Source of the DNA: Marinoscillum sp. MHG1-6
GTDB lineage: Bacteria > Bacteroidota > Bacteroidia > Cytophagales > Cyclobacteriaceae
Direction: 5' to 3'
Length of the DNA stretch: 64,000 nucleotides
Assembly: GCF_024714475.1 (NCBI RefSeq)
Contig: NZ_JAMZMI010000003.1
Coordinates: 372,001 to 436,000, forward strand
The notes under the pieces are model-generated. The model was not told where the DNA came from. It did no database searches and saw only the letters and a list, made by a program, of their open reading frames with translations. The translations under genes and the position numbers were made by a program. Position 1 is the first letter of the stretch. Each line of letters opens with the position of its first letter. Of this stretch, positions 8,341-18,411 are shown piece by piece.

Positions 8341-10656
8341 ATGAAAAAAATACTCTTTGTAGGCCTGGGCCTCCTCCTGTTTAAGTTGCAGGTCGTGTCT
8401 CAGTCTTCCTCTGCCTTTAGTGTAAGTACCACTCAGTCACAACAATGGCAACTCCAGTCAGTGGATATCACCCGGGAAGGGAATGCTGATCCTGATGTTG
8501 AAATCTACCTCAATCAACCGAAACAAACCTTTTACGGATGGGGTACCTCCTTCAACGAATTGGGTTGGGATGCATTGAATATGCTCAATCCAAATGAAAG
8601 AGAGGAAATATTGGCGAATATCTTTTCACCTGATGGTGACCTACGTTATCAGATCGGGCGTATTCCCATTGGTGCCAATGACTACGCCAGAGACTGGTAC
8701 AGCTGCAATGAAGTGGATGGCGACTTTAAAATGAAGCATTTTAACATCGATAGAGATCTACAAACTTTGATTCCCTTCATCAAAGAAGCCCAGGAATACA
8801 ACCCTGACCTGAAGTTTTGGGCTTCTCCATGGAGTCCTCCGCAATGGATGAAGGTCAATAAGCATTATGCGAATGCAAGTGGTGGTAACAATGGTCTCTC
8901 ACCGGAAAATGAGGTTCCCAGGCTACAGGATCAATTTATCATGGAGAAAAAATACCTCAAAGCGTATGCCCTTTATTTTTCCAGGTTTATCAAGGCATAT
9001 GAAAAGGAAGGGATTGATATCTCCAGACTGATGTATCAAAATGAGGCTTATCAGTTTAGTATTTACCCCAACTGCTCATGGAGTCCTGAAGGAACGGCCA
9101 TCTTTAACTCGAAATACCTGGGGCCTTATTTCGCCAAAAAGCATAAAGATGTTGAGCTGTTTCTAGGCACTATGAATACCGGAGAGCACAGCACTTTTAG
9201 GAAGATATTGAATTACCCTAATTTTTCTAAATATATAGATGGAGTCGGGTTTCAGTGGGAAGGTGCCAAAGCCATAGATATGGTTAGAGATGATTACCCC
9301 GGTTATAAGCTGGTTCAAACTGAAAGTGAATGCGGCGTTGGATCTTTTGATTGGGGGGCAGCCGTACACACAAACAACCTGATCAACTTCTATATCAGCA
9401 ATGGCTGTGAAGAATACACCTTTTGGAATGTAATCCTCAAAGATAATGGAGCCAGCGCATGGGGTTGGCTACAAAACGCACTCATTCGGGTAAATAGCAG
9501 TGATTTAACTTATGAATACACCCCCGAATATTATGCAGTGAAGCATAATAGCCATTTTGTCCCATCAGGTTCTGTAAGACTCGCGACTTCAACATCCGAT
9601 GATCCTTTACTAGCCTATCGGACGCCGGATGACAACATCATCATTGTGATAAGCAATCATGAGTCCACGCCAAAAACATTCAAAATAAAAATGGGTGAGA
9701 CCTATCTTATAGCAGACTTGCCTGCGGGCTCATTCAACACATTGGTCATTTCCGAGCCATACCAAAACCTGAAACTTTTAATAAAAGAGGCCAAAGAAAT
9801 GCGATCACCTTCTGAGTTTATCGTGATTACTTTAAAAGCTGCGGAACAACTTGATGAGAACAGCCCATTATCAGATATACTACAAAAGCGACTTGAGCTT
9901 GCTTCTGCCCTCACGCAACACAAGCAGCACCAGGAAAAAAGAAACCTTTTGCTTTTTGAGATTGAAAAGGCCACCAGGCTGAAAGCTGGCAATGGAGAAA
10001 AGGCTGAATTGTTATCGAAAATCACCAAAGAAGCAGCAAGAGAAGCCAAAAGAAGTAGAGTAGAAATTCCACATTTAGAGAGGAATCTGTTTAAAATCAG
10101 GCAGGCTATCTATACCTACCAAAGGGCACAAAATGCAGGAGCAAACAATCCTTTAGAGGTGACTTCTCTTATCCAGAACCCGTCTTTTCGTGACGGCAAC
10201 ACACCCGATCCTTCTAAAGGAACGTCCATTGGGTGGACAGTGAAAAATAGTGCACGCAGCGGCGATTTCAGGCTCAACTACTTGGGTGGAAAAAATTGCT
10301 GGAATAACTGGTCCGACAATTTCGACTCGATGAATGTTTATCAGGACATTGATAATCTGGTTCCCGGAATATATGAAGTGAGGTGTAAGGCCATGACCAA
10401 TGAAGGAACGCTTCATGATCAGCGTCTATATGCCAGGTCATCTACTCAAACTACTTATTCTGATACCTTGAGCATTGACGATAAATGGAATACTCCTGAA
10501 GGCTGGGATAAGCTGAAAACTGAAAAAGTGCTGGTAAGTAGCGATGGAAAACTTAGAGTGGGCTTCACCTCTACTTCAGGAGGTGGCACCAAAGGATGGT
10601 TCTGCGTAACCGACTTTCAGCTTATTTATTACGGAGAAGAACTGAAAGAAGAATGA
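8341..10656 (+). CDS. Secreted GH30-family glycoside hydrolase with C-terminal binding module
   Basis: The 771-residue product has a signal peptide (ending near VVSQ) and a GH30-type catalytic domain to about residue 475. Diagnostic stretches are the arginine loop RIPIGANDYARDWYS, the strand FWASPWSPPQWMK, the acid/base Glu in MYQNEAYQ (near 236) and a nucleophile candidate in QTESECG (near 327). GH30 enzymes usually have Asn-Glu-Pro at the acid/base, so the Ala after Glu is unusual. A lysine- and glutamate-rich helical linker (about 480-600) leads to a beta-sandwich-like module (about 610-768) that may bind carbohydrate. No T9SS tail is present. Likely substrates by family are beta-1,6-glucan, beta-1,6-galactan or xylan. 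This is the only plus-strand gene in the first 34 kb and is followed by a strong terminator. Confidence 0.85.
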   Translation: MKKILFVGLGLLLFKLQVVSQSSSAFSVSTTQSQQWQLQSVDITREGNADPDVEIYLNQPKQTFYGWGTSFNELGWDALNMLNPNEREEILANIFSPDGDLRYQIGRIPIGANDYARDWYSCNEVDGDFKMKHFNIDRDLQTLIPFIKEAQEYNPDLKFWASPWSPPQWMKVNKHYANASGGNNGLSPENEVPRLQDQFIMEKKYLKAYALYFSRFIKAYEKEGIDISRLMYQNEAYQFSIYPNCSWSPEGTAIFNSKYLGPYFAKKHKDVELFLGTMNTGEHSTFRKILNYPNFSKYIDGVGFQWEGAKAIDMVRDDYPGYKLVQTESECGVGSFDWGAAVHTNNLINFYISNGCEEYTFWNVILKDNGASAWGWLQNALIRVNSSDLTYEYTPEYYAVKHNSHFVPSGSVRLATSTSDDPLLAYRTPDDNIIIVISNHESTPKTFKIKMGETYLIADLPAGSFNTLVISEPYQNLKLLIKEAKEMRSPSEFIVITLKAAEQLDENSPLSDILQKRLELASALTQHKQHQEKRNLLLFEIEKATRLKAGNGEKAELLSKITKEAAREAKRSRVEIPHLERNLFKIRQAIYTYQRAQNAGANNPLEVTSLIQNPSFRDGNTPDPSKGTSIGWTVKNSARSGDFRLNYLGGKNCWNNWSDNFDSMNVYQDIDNLVPGIYEVRCKAMTNEGTLHDQRLYARSSTQTTYSDTLSIDDKWNTPEGWDKLKTEKVLVSSDGKLRVGFTSTSGGGTKGWFCVTDFQLIYYGEELKEE

Positions 10657-10704
10657 AATGATCTTGGTATTACCTGTGATAATTGAAGCGAATTGGCTTT
10701 AAAT

Positions 10705-10739
10705 AAAAAACCTGTGAAGATTACTTCACAGGTTTTTTT
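10705..10739. terminator. Bidirectional intrinsic terminator between convergent GH30 and GH29 genes
   Basis: A 15-base-pair perfect stem (10705-10719 with 10724-10738) closes a four-base loop ATTA. It is flanked by an A-run on the left and a T-run on the right, so it can terminate transcription from both sides. The stem core CCTGTGAA/TTCACAGG also occurs in the terminators at 20641 and 23961. Confidence 0.9.
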
Positions 10740-10810
10740 GTTGTTGGATAGCGAACAAAGGAGGAGAAATTCTTTCATAACACTTCACTAAAATCACAAG
10801 GCCCTTTTTG

Positions 10811-12427
10811 CTAATATACCTTCAAAACAACAGGAGCTATTAAATCATCAGATCCTAGAGGCATCACAGATAAACCAGTATCATCAACCCAAAGCGAATC
10901 AATTTGTCCTCCAAGCAGCTTTACCTCTTTATCTATAAAATGCTCATTTTGTAATGACTGAATTTGTATGATACTATCTTGTGCTCCCCAGTCCATTACA
11001 AATGCAAATAAGGTATCTGATTTTGTAGTGAAACGTATGTCTGAAGAGGTATACCCACTGCCACCTTCATTGAATCCCGCCCCTTTTAATTCAGTCTCAT
11101 TTTCAACACTAGGTCCTTGGCCATATATATGCCAGGGACGAGTTTCGAAGATCGCATCACCATTCACCTGCAGCCAACTTTTTATCTTCTCCAAAATCGC
11201 CACCTCCTTATCATCAATGGTTCCATCTCCCTTTATGGGTATGTTAAGTAAAAGATTGCCATTTTTACTAACAATATCCACCAACATTTGTAATACGGTT
11301 TTTGCAGATTTGTAGCGATCATTATCATAATAGTTCTGGTCATAGTGCCAATGACCAATGCAAGTACATGTTTGCCAGGGTAGTTCCTGAATCTCATTAG
11401 CTGCTCCACGCTCTACATCCCACACGAGGCACTGCTTTTGTTGGTCATCCAATATTTTACCAAATAAAACAGGGTTGTCCGAACCCTCATACGAATTGTA
11501 ATAATGTGCCGCCAGGTCCAGGCCGACATTACTTATCGGCCAAAAAGGCAAAACCGTATCATCAAAATACAACAGATCAGGTTGGAATTGATCAATGACA
11601 TCTTTAGTGCGATCAACAAAGTTTTCAATGTATTCCTCGGAAGGAACGGATGCTCCGTTTTCCCAGGTCCACTGATCATTGAATATACCAAAAACGCCAC
11701 CTTCGCTCAGGCCATGATTTTGAACATATAGCTTTTGGGGATCAAGTCCTTCCCACCATGTGCCCTTACCTTCTTCTTTGGTTAATGTGCCATCATAAGG
11801 GATACCAGCCTTGGGGCCATCTGAATCGCTCATTTGAGCAGTTTCGTACCATGTCCAGGCATGAGACGAATGAATGCTGATACCAAAAGGCAGATTGTTA
11901 TTTCTTGCCGCATTTGACCAACCGGTCAAAATATCCTTTTTCGGACCAACATTTACCGAATTCCATTCCTGGTACTTACTGTTCCAAAGGTCCAGATTAT
12001 CATGATGATTAGCCATGGCGAAAAAATACCTCGCCCCAACACTTTTATAATAGGCTACCAGTGAATCCGGGCTCCACTTTTCAGCTTTCCATTCATTGAT
12101 TACATCCTTAAAACCAAACTCCGAAGGATGGCCATAATTTTCCACATGCCATTGATTCTGAGGATGTCCCTGAGCATACATGAACCTACCATACCAGTCG
12201 CCCTGACCAGGCTCGCATTGTGGCCCCCAATGACCCCAGATGCCAAACTTGGCATCATTAAACCAATTCGGGGTCTCATATTGTTGCAGAGACTCCCAGG
12301 AAGGATCATATTTCGGTTTACTTTCAGCACAGCCAAAAACAAGCAAAACAAGGATGATCCATCCGGTAATCACATTCAATGATTGGTATATCAAGGTTAA
12401 GGATTTAAAAGTATGTTGGTTCTTCAT
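10811..12427 (-). CDS. GH29 alpha-L-fucosidase (lipoprotein)
   Basis: The 538-residue protein carries an N-terminal hydrophobic segment with a lipobox-like LVFGC. The rest matches GH29 alpha-L-fucosidases: WFNDAKFGIWGHWGPQ, YFFAMANHHDNLDLW with the conserved His pair, and LLYFDDTVLPFW, where the first Asp (near 290) is the expected nucleophile. The NLLLNI motif late in the barrel (SKNGNLLLNIP) is also typical. The enzyme releases alpha-linked L-fucose from glycans, probably in the periplasm or at the cell surface. Its start codon overlaps the stop of the nucleoside-hydrolase-like gene by four bases (ATGA), so the two are translationally coupled. It converges with the GH30 gene. Confidence 0.93.
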   Translation of the reverse strand: MKNQHTFKSLTLIYQSLNVITGWIILVLLVFGCAESKPKYDPSWESLQQYETPNWFNDAKFGIWGHWGPQCEPGQGDWYGRFMYAQGHPQNQWHVENYGHPSEFGFKDVINEWKAEKWSPDSLVAYYKSVGARYFFAMANHHDNLDLWNSKYQEWNSVNVGPKKDILTGWSNAARNNNLPFGISIHSSHAWTWYETAQMSDSDGPKAGIPYDGTLTKEEGKGTWWEGLDPQKLYVQNHGLSEGGVFGIFNDQWTWENGASVPSEEYIENFVDRTKDVIDQFQPDLLYFDDTVLPFWPISNVGLDLAAHYYNSYEGSDNPVLFGKILDDQQKQCLVWDVERGAANEIQELPWQTCTCIGHWHYDQNYYDNDRYKSAKTVLQMLVDIVSKNGNLLLNIPIKGDGTIDDKEVAILEKIKSWLQVNGDAIFETRPWHIYGQGPSVENETELKGAGFNEGGSGYTSSDIRFTTKSDTLFAFVMDWGAQDSIIQIQSLQNEHFIDKEVKLLGGQIDSLWVDDTGLSVMPLGSDDLIAPVVLKVY

Positions 12428-13455
12428 TTTGAGCTATTTGAATTATTAAACAAGACCAACTTCGATACAAAATCTTCAAACATTAACCTCACATCTAATT
12501 GATCATAAACTCTAATATTCCTGCCTTCCGGGTTTTCTTCAAACCCTCCTTCTTTTGTAACATGTGGAGTCGTCCTCATTGCATACTTACTTGATGAAGG
12601 GTCAACCTCCCAGGAGGATTGTAAGGCCGTCAAAAGCACTAACGGGCTGTCACCCAAGACATAAGCCTCTCCCAATGTATTGTTCGAGCGTTTCAGCAGG
12701 TCATCCAGTCTATCCATCAGGTAAGCACCTGTTTCACCCTTGTCTTTCACTCTATAGGTAAGTTCGGCGTATGAATACAACGCTTGTCGATAAGCATTGC
12801 GTGGTACTTGCCAGATGGGAATATCTGATTGATTGAAAATAACCTGAGCAGCTATGGGATCGATACCTGTATTATACTCCCAGTTATATGAACCTCCCGG
12901 TGGAGGCCATGCGAGCCCTTCGTACTCCATCCCCCCAATCCAGATAAGCGTCAGCCGATCTGCAATTTTCGGCTCCATTAACCAGGCACTTGCAATATTG
13001 GTCAGTCCCGCTCCGCAGACCATGTACAATGGCTTTTCATCATCTCTCATTGCTTCTTCGATAATTGCTTTCGCCGCTACGGTCTCAATTGGAGTTTTGA
13101 TGTCCTTTAGTTTTTCGCCAGCTCCTTCAAGCACATTGTAGGCACGATCGAGATTCATTACTTTCAACAACTCAGAAGCCATCTGTGAGGAATATTGGGG
13201 ATTTCCTGGATAACCATAAAAACCATCTGGATAAGTGATGGAACAAATGATAGCTTTAACCTCAATTGTTGGCGATAACAAATGATGAGCCATTTGAAAC
13301 AATCCATCCGGATCACCTCCAAAATCATTGTCCATTATGATGCGTGCTCTGGGATTAATCGCATGGCTAAAATTGTTAAGGTAGGTTTGAGCCTGTGAAG
13401 ACATTCCTATCAGGAAGATCAAAACCAGAAAAGATGTTATTGATTTATTTTTCAC
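12424..13455 (-). CDS. Secreted nucleoside hydrolase-like protein
   Basis: This 343-residue protein has a signal peptide ending near SSQAQ. The mature part begins with IIMDNDFGGDPDGL, an Asp-rich calcium site like the DTDxxxDD motif of inosine-uridine-preferring nucleoside hydrolases. Further family-like stretches include MVCGAGLTNIASAW and LTLIWIGGMEYEG. Where classical enzymes have a His-Asp pair late in the sequence, this one reads GDSPLVLL, so the Asp is kept but the catalytic His may be missing. N-ribosyl hydrolysis is therefore a guess. The export signal and the four-base overlap with the fucosidase gene suggest a role in processing an extracellular glycoside. Related secreted proteins are common in Bacteroidota carbohydrate clusters. 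Confidence 0.75.
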   Translation of the reverse strand: MKNKSITSFLVLIFLIGMSSQAQTYLNNFSHAINPRARIIMDNDFGGDPDGLFQMAHHLLSPTIEVKAIICSITYPDGFYGYPGNPQYSSQMASELLKVMNLDRAYNVLEGAGEKLKDIKTPIETVAAKAIIEEAMRDDEKPLYMVCGAGLTNIASAWLMEPKIADRLTLIWIGGMEYEGLAWPPPGGSYNWEYNTGIDPIAAQVIFNQSDIPIWQVPRNAYRQALYSYAELTYRVKDKGETGAYLMDRLDDLLKRSNNTLGEAYVLGDSPLVLLTALQSSWEVDPSSSKYAMRTTPHVTKEGGFEENPEGRNIRVYDQLDVRLMFEDFVSKLVLFNNSNSSK

Positions 13456-13600
13456 GAACCGTTTTATTAAATGATGATAAATTTTACGTCATGTTTTTAT
13501 TGTCAAACTATCTAAAAATCTGTCCAAAAGCAGGTTCCCTCATTTTGATCAAGGATAATCAGCGCAGGTTGACCCATAAACTTTAACAAATTTCATTTTG

Positions 13601-15466
13601 CTATTTGGCTGATATTCGATAAAGCCTGGCGCCATGTGACGGGATAGATACCTTAAACTGGTTGGAGAACTCACCCACGTCTTCCTGTTGCCAGAGGTCA
13701 CGGATACAGCATACCTTTTTAAAGCCCAAATCCTTCAGTTTGATATTGACTTCAGCGAATTCGACATTATTTGCGTTTGGTGTCGGATCCTGATTCGCAA
13801 TCATAAACTCAACAGTAGACCCACATGCCTCTTCAACCCCTACGATATCCAGACCAGCAAAAGCCATGAAGCGCCTGCTGTTATCAGGTATGATGTATTT
13901 AATAATGGACTGGGAGTGAGTACCGATACCCGTATCATAGGTTTTCCCTTTTACATTAAGTGGACCTCCGGTTACGCTTTGATCTACTTTTATAGAATTC
14001 CAACCTATGGTGGCAGATTCCCAATCCATTGACGTAAGGCCTACGGAGTCCCCATTTTCTAAATAAATAGTCGGATTAATCCAGTTCGCATGGTCGCAAC
14101 TGATACCATCGCCATTGTCATTTACGATAAGGTAAAGCTCCTTACTCCCTTCCGGAACTGCTAAATCAATATCCACACCAAAGCCATCTGTGAGTGTAGA
14201 AACGGTTCCGCTTCTATACAGTAGATTCTTTGTATTCACAAAGCCATCTCCCTCATTGTTAAACAATGCCAGGTATTTATCTCCAGATTCAGGATCGTCC
14301 GCGGTCCAGGCGATAATATTACCTTTATTAAACCACTCCTTATTATTCACCGAAGTGCTGTGCATTTGCAATACCTCTTTGTTGGTCAAAAGGGAATTAG
14401 TAAACTCATCATTATCGGGTAAATGTCCACCGAACATCAATGGAGATTTAAAAATCGTCCAAAGCGTCATCAGTGTGTATTGCTCGTCCTTGGTAAAATT
14501 GGAATAGCGGTCTGCTCCACGCTCTCCTCGTATAGACAAATGCCCTAATGGAAGCATGTCAGCATCCGGCCATGAGCCCGGCGTAATGTAGGGTGCCCAT
14601 TCGGCACATTTCCCAAAGGAGTAATTCAGCTGACTCCAGTTATCCCAGAAATCATCAATTGTTCTCCAAAGGTTAGCGTGATTTTTTGCGTGCTCATGCT
14701 GATCAAGAGGGGTTGCACCGGGTGACATACTCAAAACAATCGGTCTCCCCGTTTGGTCGATTGCATTTCTGAGCATTTCAATTTCATCCGCATGATAGGG
14801 TCTGGAAAGATCATCTACCTTAATGTAATCAACTCCCCAGGATGCATATAAATCAAGTATCGAATTGTAATACTCCTGAGCCCCTTCCTTTTCTTTAAGT
14901 ACGGTATAGTTGTCCTTCAGCCAGGTACATTCCCAGGCGGTTGAATAAATCTGATCAGCCGTTATTTCGGTTCCTTTGATTGGCATTTTATTGTAAACAG
15001 CCTCCTTGGGAACCCCTCGCATGATGTGAATCCCAAATTTCAGTCCAAGCCTGTGAACATAATCTGCCAAAGGCTTAAAACCTTTCCCTTTTGCCGCTGA
15101 GGGGAACCGATTAGGTGACGGCATATAGCGACCAAACGCATCAATCTCGAAATCAGAATTATCATAAGGGTTGTAATGGCCCGTAAACTGATTGTTGATA
15201 TACCAACGGATATCTACCACAACATATTCCCAGCCATATTCCTTTAAATTTTCAGCCATATAATCGGCATTGGCCTTCACCTCATCCTCCATGACTGACG
15301 GACCGAAACAATCCCAGCTATTCCATCCCATAGGTGGCGTTAACGCCCAATCATGAAAATCTACATCCGGTTTACTTTGAGCGTAGATTCCAATTGGCAC
15401 TAGACCAATAAAAAACAAAACAACCATCAGGATTAATGCTTTCTTCATCAAATTTTTAAACTTCAA
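13601..15466 (-). CDS. Secreted GH27 alpha-galactosidase with NPCBM domain
   Basis: The 621-residue product has a signal peptide ending near IYAQS. The catalytic domain opens with the GH27 signature LTPPMGWNSWDCFG. The nucleophile Asp lies in DYIKVDDLSR (near 212) and the acid/base Asp in RTIDDFWDNW (near 270). The C-terminal 130 residues form an NPCBM-type carbohydrate-binding module, recognisable by YDTGIGTHSQS. GH27 members remove terminal alpha-galactose, and some act on beta-L-arabinopyranose, which would fit the arabinan-type enzymes nearby. The gene lies upstream of the nucleoside-hydrolase-like and fucosidase genes on the same strand, with 145 bases between it and the next gene, so a shared transcript is possible. 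Confidence 0.92.
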   Translation of the reverse strand: MKFKNLMKKALILMVVLFFIGLVPIGIYAQSKPDVDFHDWALTPPMGWNSWDCFGPSVMEDEVKANADYMAENLKEYGWEYVVVDIRWYINNQFTGHYNPYDNSDFEIDAFGRYMPSPNRFPSAAKGKGFKPLADYVHRLGLKFGIHIMRGVPKEAVYNKMPIKGTEITADQIYSTAWECTWLKDNYTVLKEKEGAQEYYNSILDLYASWGVDYIKVDDLSRPYHADEIEMLRNAIDQTGRPIVLSMSPGATPLDQHEHAKNHANLWRTIDDFWDNWSQLNYSFGKCAEWAPYITPGSWPDADMLPLGHLSIRGERGADRYSNFTKDEQYTLMTLWTIFKSPLMFGGHLPDNDEFTNSLLTNKEVLQMHSTSVNNKEWFNKGNIIAWTADDPESGDKYLALFNNEGDGFVNTKNLLYRSGTVSTLTDGFGVDIDLAVPEGSKELYLIVNDNGDGISCDHANWINPTIYLENGDSVGLTSMDWESATIGWNSIKVDQSVTGGPLNVKGKTYDTGIGTHSQSIIKYIIPDNSRRFMAFAGLDIVGVEEACGSTVEFMIANQDPTPNANNVEFAEVNIKLKDLGFKKVCCIRDLWQQEDVGEFSNQFKVSIPSHGARLYRISAK

Positions 15467-15644
15467 TAAAACAAACTTTTCGTCTCAACACGTAATATTA
15501 CAAAGCGCTCGATTTAGAGAAAAATACCGGAACGTGGCAGCTATTTCTAGCTACTCCAGTTATCGATGCATTACAATACGGATTAAAGCATGAAAGTTGA
15601 TTTTAAATCAATTCAGGCTCTCAAGCTTTGGTTATCCAAAGTGA

Positions 15645-18158
15645 TCAGTTTTTAATCAGTTTATATCTCAGCTCTTGATTACCGTCGGACAACATCAAAA
15701 CATATAATCCTTTGCTTAAACCACCCAACTCAAAACTTAGTGATTGGGCTCTATTGGCCATTTTTGAAACAATGATTTTTCCGCTTTGATCCACAATGGA
15801 AACACTGACCTTTTCCAAGCCACTCCGAGACCAGTCAACTTTTACCGTTTCCATCACCGGATTTGGAAAAACCATCACTTCGGGATCTCCGCTATCAATC
15901 CGCAACAGATTATCCACGGAAACTCCACTTAGATATAGCCTAAGGGCTCCAATGTTGGTATTCATTACCAAGGTATCTAAAAATTTGCCTTCTTCATTAG
16001 CTGAAAAGGTAGCAGTAAGGATTGCTGATCCCTTCGAGGCAATTTCCAGAGACTGATTAAATTCAATATCAAAGTTTGGAGAGGTTTCGAAGCTAGTAAT
16101 CAATAATGGATCAAGTCCACCATTCTCAACCGTAAAATCAAGTGCTTTAGCAAATCCGGTTTTTACATATCCAAAATCCAGCGCCTCCTGAAAAAGTGGC
16201 ACTACAATGAGATCATCGCAAGCATCACCGATACCATCCCCATCCATATCGGATTGATCGTTATTGGGAATGCCTGGGCAATTGTCAACGTCGTTGGCAT
16301 AAAGATCGCCATCCTCGTTATTAGAAGAAACAATGCGGATATTGAACGTGAACGTCGCTGTTCTGGTAGGGCCTATATTAGGGGTATAAATTAATGCCTG
16401 CTGGATGATGAAATTATCACCATCCATACATCTTTGTGGGTATTGCCCGATATTGAAAAGCATGGCATTGGCATCAAATTCTGAAAATATGTAAGCATTG
16501 CTCCCCCAGTTGGTTACATTACCCTCGGCATCAAACCAGTGTCCAGGAGCAGTGGCTGTGGAGTTCAAATCAGTTGATCCATTTGGTAATTTAGCCGCAT
16601 ACTGCACAGAGTCGCCAATTGCAGCCTGAATTTCACCTAGCTGAAGACCAAATGATCTACACACTTTCTCCCAGTCCGGCTTAATAGACGTCTTCGGATA
16701 GGTGTCCGGAGCATCCACCGCTACCAAAACCACCTCCCTTTCCAGGGAGACATTTTCGGATAGCTCATTTTCATTTAGGTCGAAATACCCATAGCGATTT
16801 GTGTTTTCAAATTTTACCTGGTAAGGCCATTGTTCATCGTTATAATCATTATCATCCCATTCGTGGTGCCAATGGGTCTGAGGTGCTCCGGTTACAATCA
16901 GCCAAAGCTTTTCTGTATTTGGAGGACATTCAAAGCTCAGGGAGGCTATCGGGTTAGAGCCCTTATCTTTATTATAATTAGCCGTTCCCATATCGCTGTA
17001 AATACGACTTCCTCTTTCACTTAGGGCAACAAAACCAAAGCGCCACCCGGCCTCCTCTATGTTCAATTTACGATAATCCCCTACACCCGATTGGCCCGCA
17101 AAAAAAACGCTAACAACCGGATCATTAGTTGGAACATTCAACTGTATTACATTATATCCATAGTTTTCCGGACATTTTGAGGCATCTATCTTCCAGAACC
17201 CGTTGCCCGTATCTTCCATTGGAGGTGATTGATGAGCGTTCAAATATGGATGCCCCTGATCTTTTATAGCCGGGATATCCCATGTGGCAAGCTTAGATGC
17301 ACTGGCATAAATACGATCATTAAAAGTACTTTGATCAACCCCTGCAATGCGCTTATAGGCATCCACCGGATCTTCCGGAAATTGCGATTCTCGCCATAAC
17401 CGGCCTATAAAATCAGCTCCATGGAGGTCTGCCCAATCATCCTGAATAAAATGATTGGCATAACGAGGGTATTCGTGAAGAATGTGCTTGTGTGTATTTT
17501 GAATATATAGATCGAGGTTACCCTCAATAAACTTTCTTTCAGGAAATACTTGAAATGCCTGCCACTGTGCACACTGCTCCCACCAACCATTGCCTCCAAC
17601 ACCATTTTCTCCCAATCCATATCTCCATCCCCCGGAATGTCCATCGCATTGTACCTGATATTGAAAACAATGCCCTACCTCATGAGCAACAGTAACTCCG
17701 AGGGCCTGCCCCGACCAGGCGCTCAGGCTTAATAAGCCAATTACTTCATCTACCCCTGATCCGCTGGCAATCCAGTCACGGGTATAGAAAAGCTGAATGA
17801 TCATTTTATACTGGTCGGTTTTAGAATTACCTTCAACAATAAATCCCAATGAATCACGATAAACCTTAAAACTTTGTTCCGAGATATCCAATATGGCATC
17901 AACATCCACCCGGTATTGTGGATCAGCATGTTGTAGTGGATCTTCTCCATAACCAGCTTCCCAAAAGACAATAAAGTTTTCAGATTCTCTGCTACGCTGA
18001 TAACACCACTGGCTATTAGGGTCATTCAGATCAATACCTGAATATGAAGAAGGAACATAAATCTGCTTTGAAGACTCTGTGCCTTTTCCCATTATCAGGG
18101 TAGATACCTGTAAAAGCAGTATTGCCATAATGGCAAAACCATAATTTCTCATAAGCAA
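15645..18158 (-). CDS. T9SS-secreted metalloprotease-like protein with TSP3 motif
   Basis: This 837-residue protein has a signal peptide and an N-terminal domain (about 35-310) carrying HEVGH near residue 159, a gluzincin/metzincin-type zinc site. The domain resembles DUF6055-type proteins. A middle part (about 320-600) contains acidic beta-rich sequence reminiscent of DUF4859-like domains. A TSP3 calcium motif (DxDGDGIGDACDD) lies near 645, followed by an Ig-like segment. The last 80 residues are a T9SS type A sorting domain, with VFPNPV at its start and YKLIKN at its end. The substrate is unknown. Its place between GH27 and GH43 genes suggests an accessory role in attacking plant or algal cell-wall glycoprotein, which is inference. 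Confidence 0.78.
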   Translation of the reverse strand: MLMRNYGFAIMAILLLQVSTLIMGKGTESSKQIYVPSSYSGIDLNDPNSQWCYQRSRESENFIVFWEAGYGEDPLQHADPQYRVDVDAILDISEQSFKVYRDSLGFIVEGNSKTDQYKMIIQLFYTRDWIASGSGVDEVIGLLSLSAWSGQALGVTVAHEVGHCFQYQVQCDGHSGGWRYGLGENGVGGNGWWEQCAQWQAFQVFPERKFIEGNLDLYIQNTHKHILHEYPRYANHFIQDDWADLHGADFIGRLWRESQFPEDPVDAYKRIAGVDQSTFNDRIYASASKLATWDIPAIKDQGHPYLNAHQSPPMEDTGNGFWKIDASKCPENYGYNVIQLNVPTNDPVVSVFFAGQSGVGDYRKLNIEEAGWRFGFVALSERGSRIYSDMGTANYNKDKGSNPIASLSFECPPNTEKLWLIVTGAPQTHWHHEWDDNDYNDEQWPYQVKFENTNRYGYFDLNENELSENVSLEREVVLVAVDAPDTYPKTSIKPDWEKVCRSFGLQLGEIQAAIGDSVQYAAKLPNGSTDLNSTATAPGHWFDAEGNVTNWGSNAYIFSEFDANAMLFNIGQYPQRCMDGDNFIIQQALIYTPNIGPTRTATFTFNIRIVSSNNEDGDLYANDVDNCPGIPNNDQSDMDGDGIGDACDDLIVVPLFQEALDFGYVKTGFAKALDFTVENGGLDPLLITSFETSPNFDIEFNQSLEIASKGSAILTATFSANEEGKFLDTLVMNTNIGALRLYLSGVSVDNLLRIDSGDPEVMVFPNPVMETVKVDWSRSGLEKVSVSIVDQSGKIIVSKMANRAQSLSFELGGLSKGLYVLMLSDGNQELRYKLIKN

Positions 18159-18411
18159 CGATCTCTTGTTATAGATAAAAGGAACTTCGCTAAGAAATAA
18201 TACATCAATATCTGATAAATGTGCTATTGATCATTCATCGTTCAAATCAATTAAGTACACTTCAGCACTTTAGCTATCAACAACATTGTCCAAAAAAATC
18301 AGATTTATCCTGGTACGAGCATTTAGATATATGAAGATCCAGGCTTTCATCCGATCGCAGGAAGAGAGTAAAGACCCAATTACGATCATCAAAGCAAGCA
18401 CCGTTTTGAGT

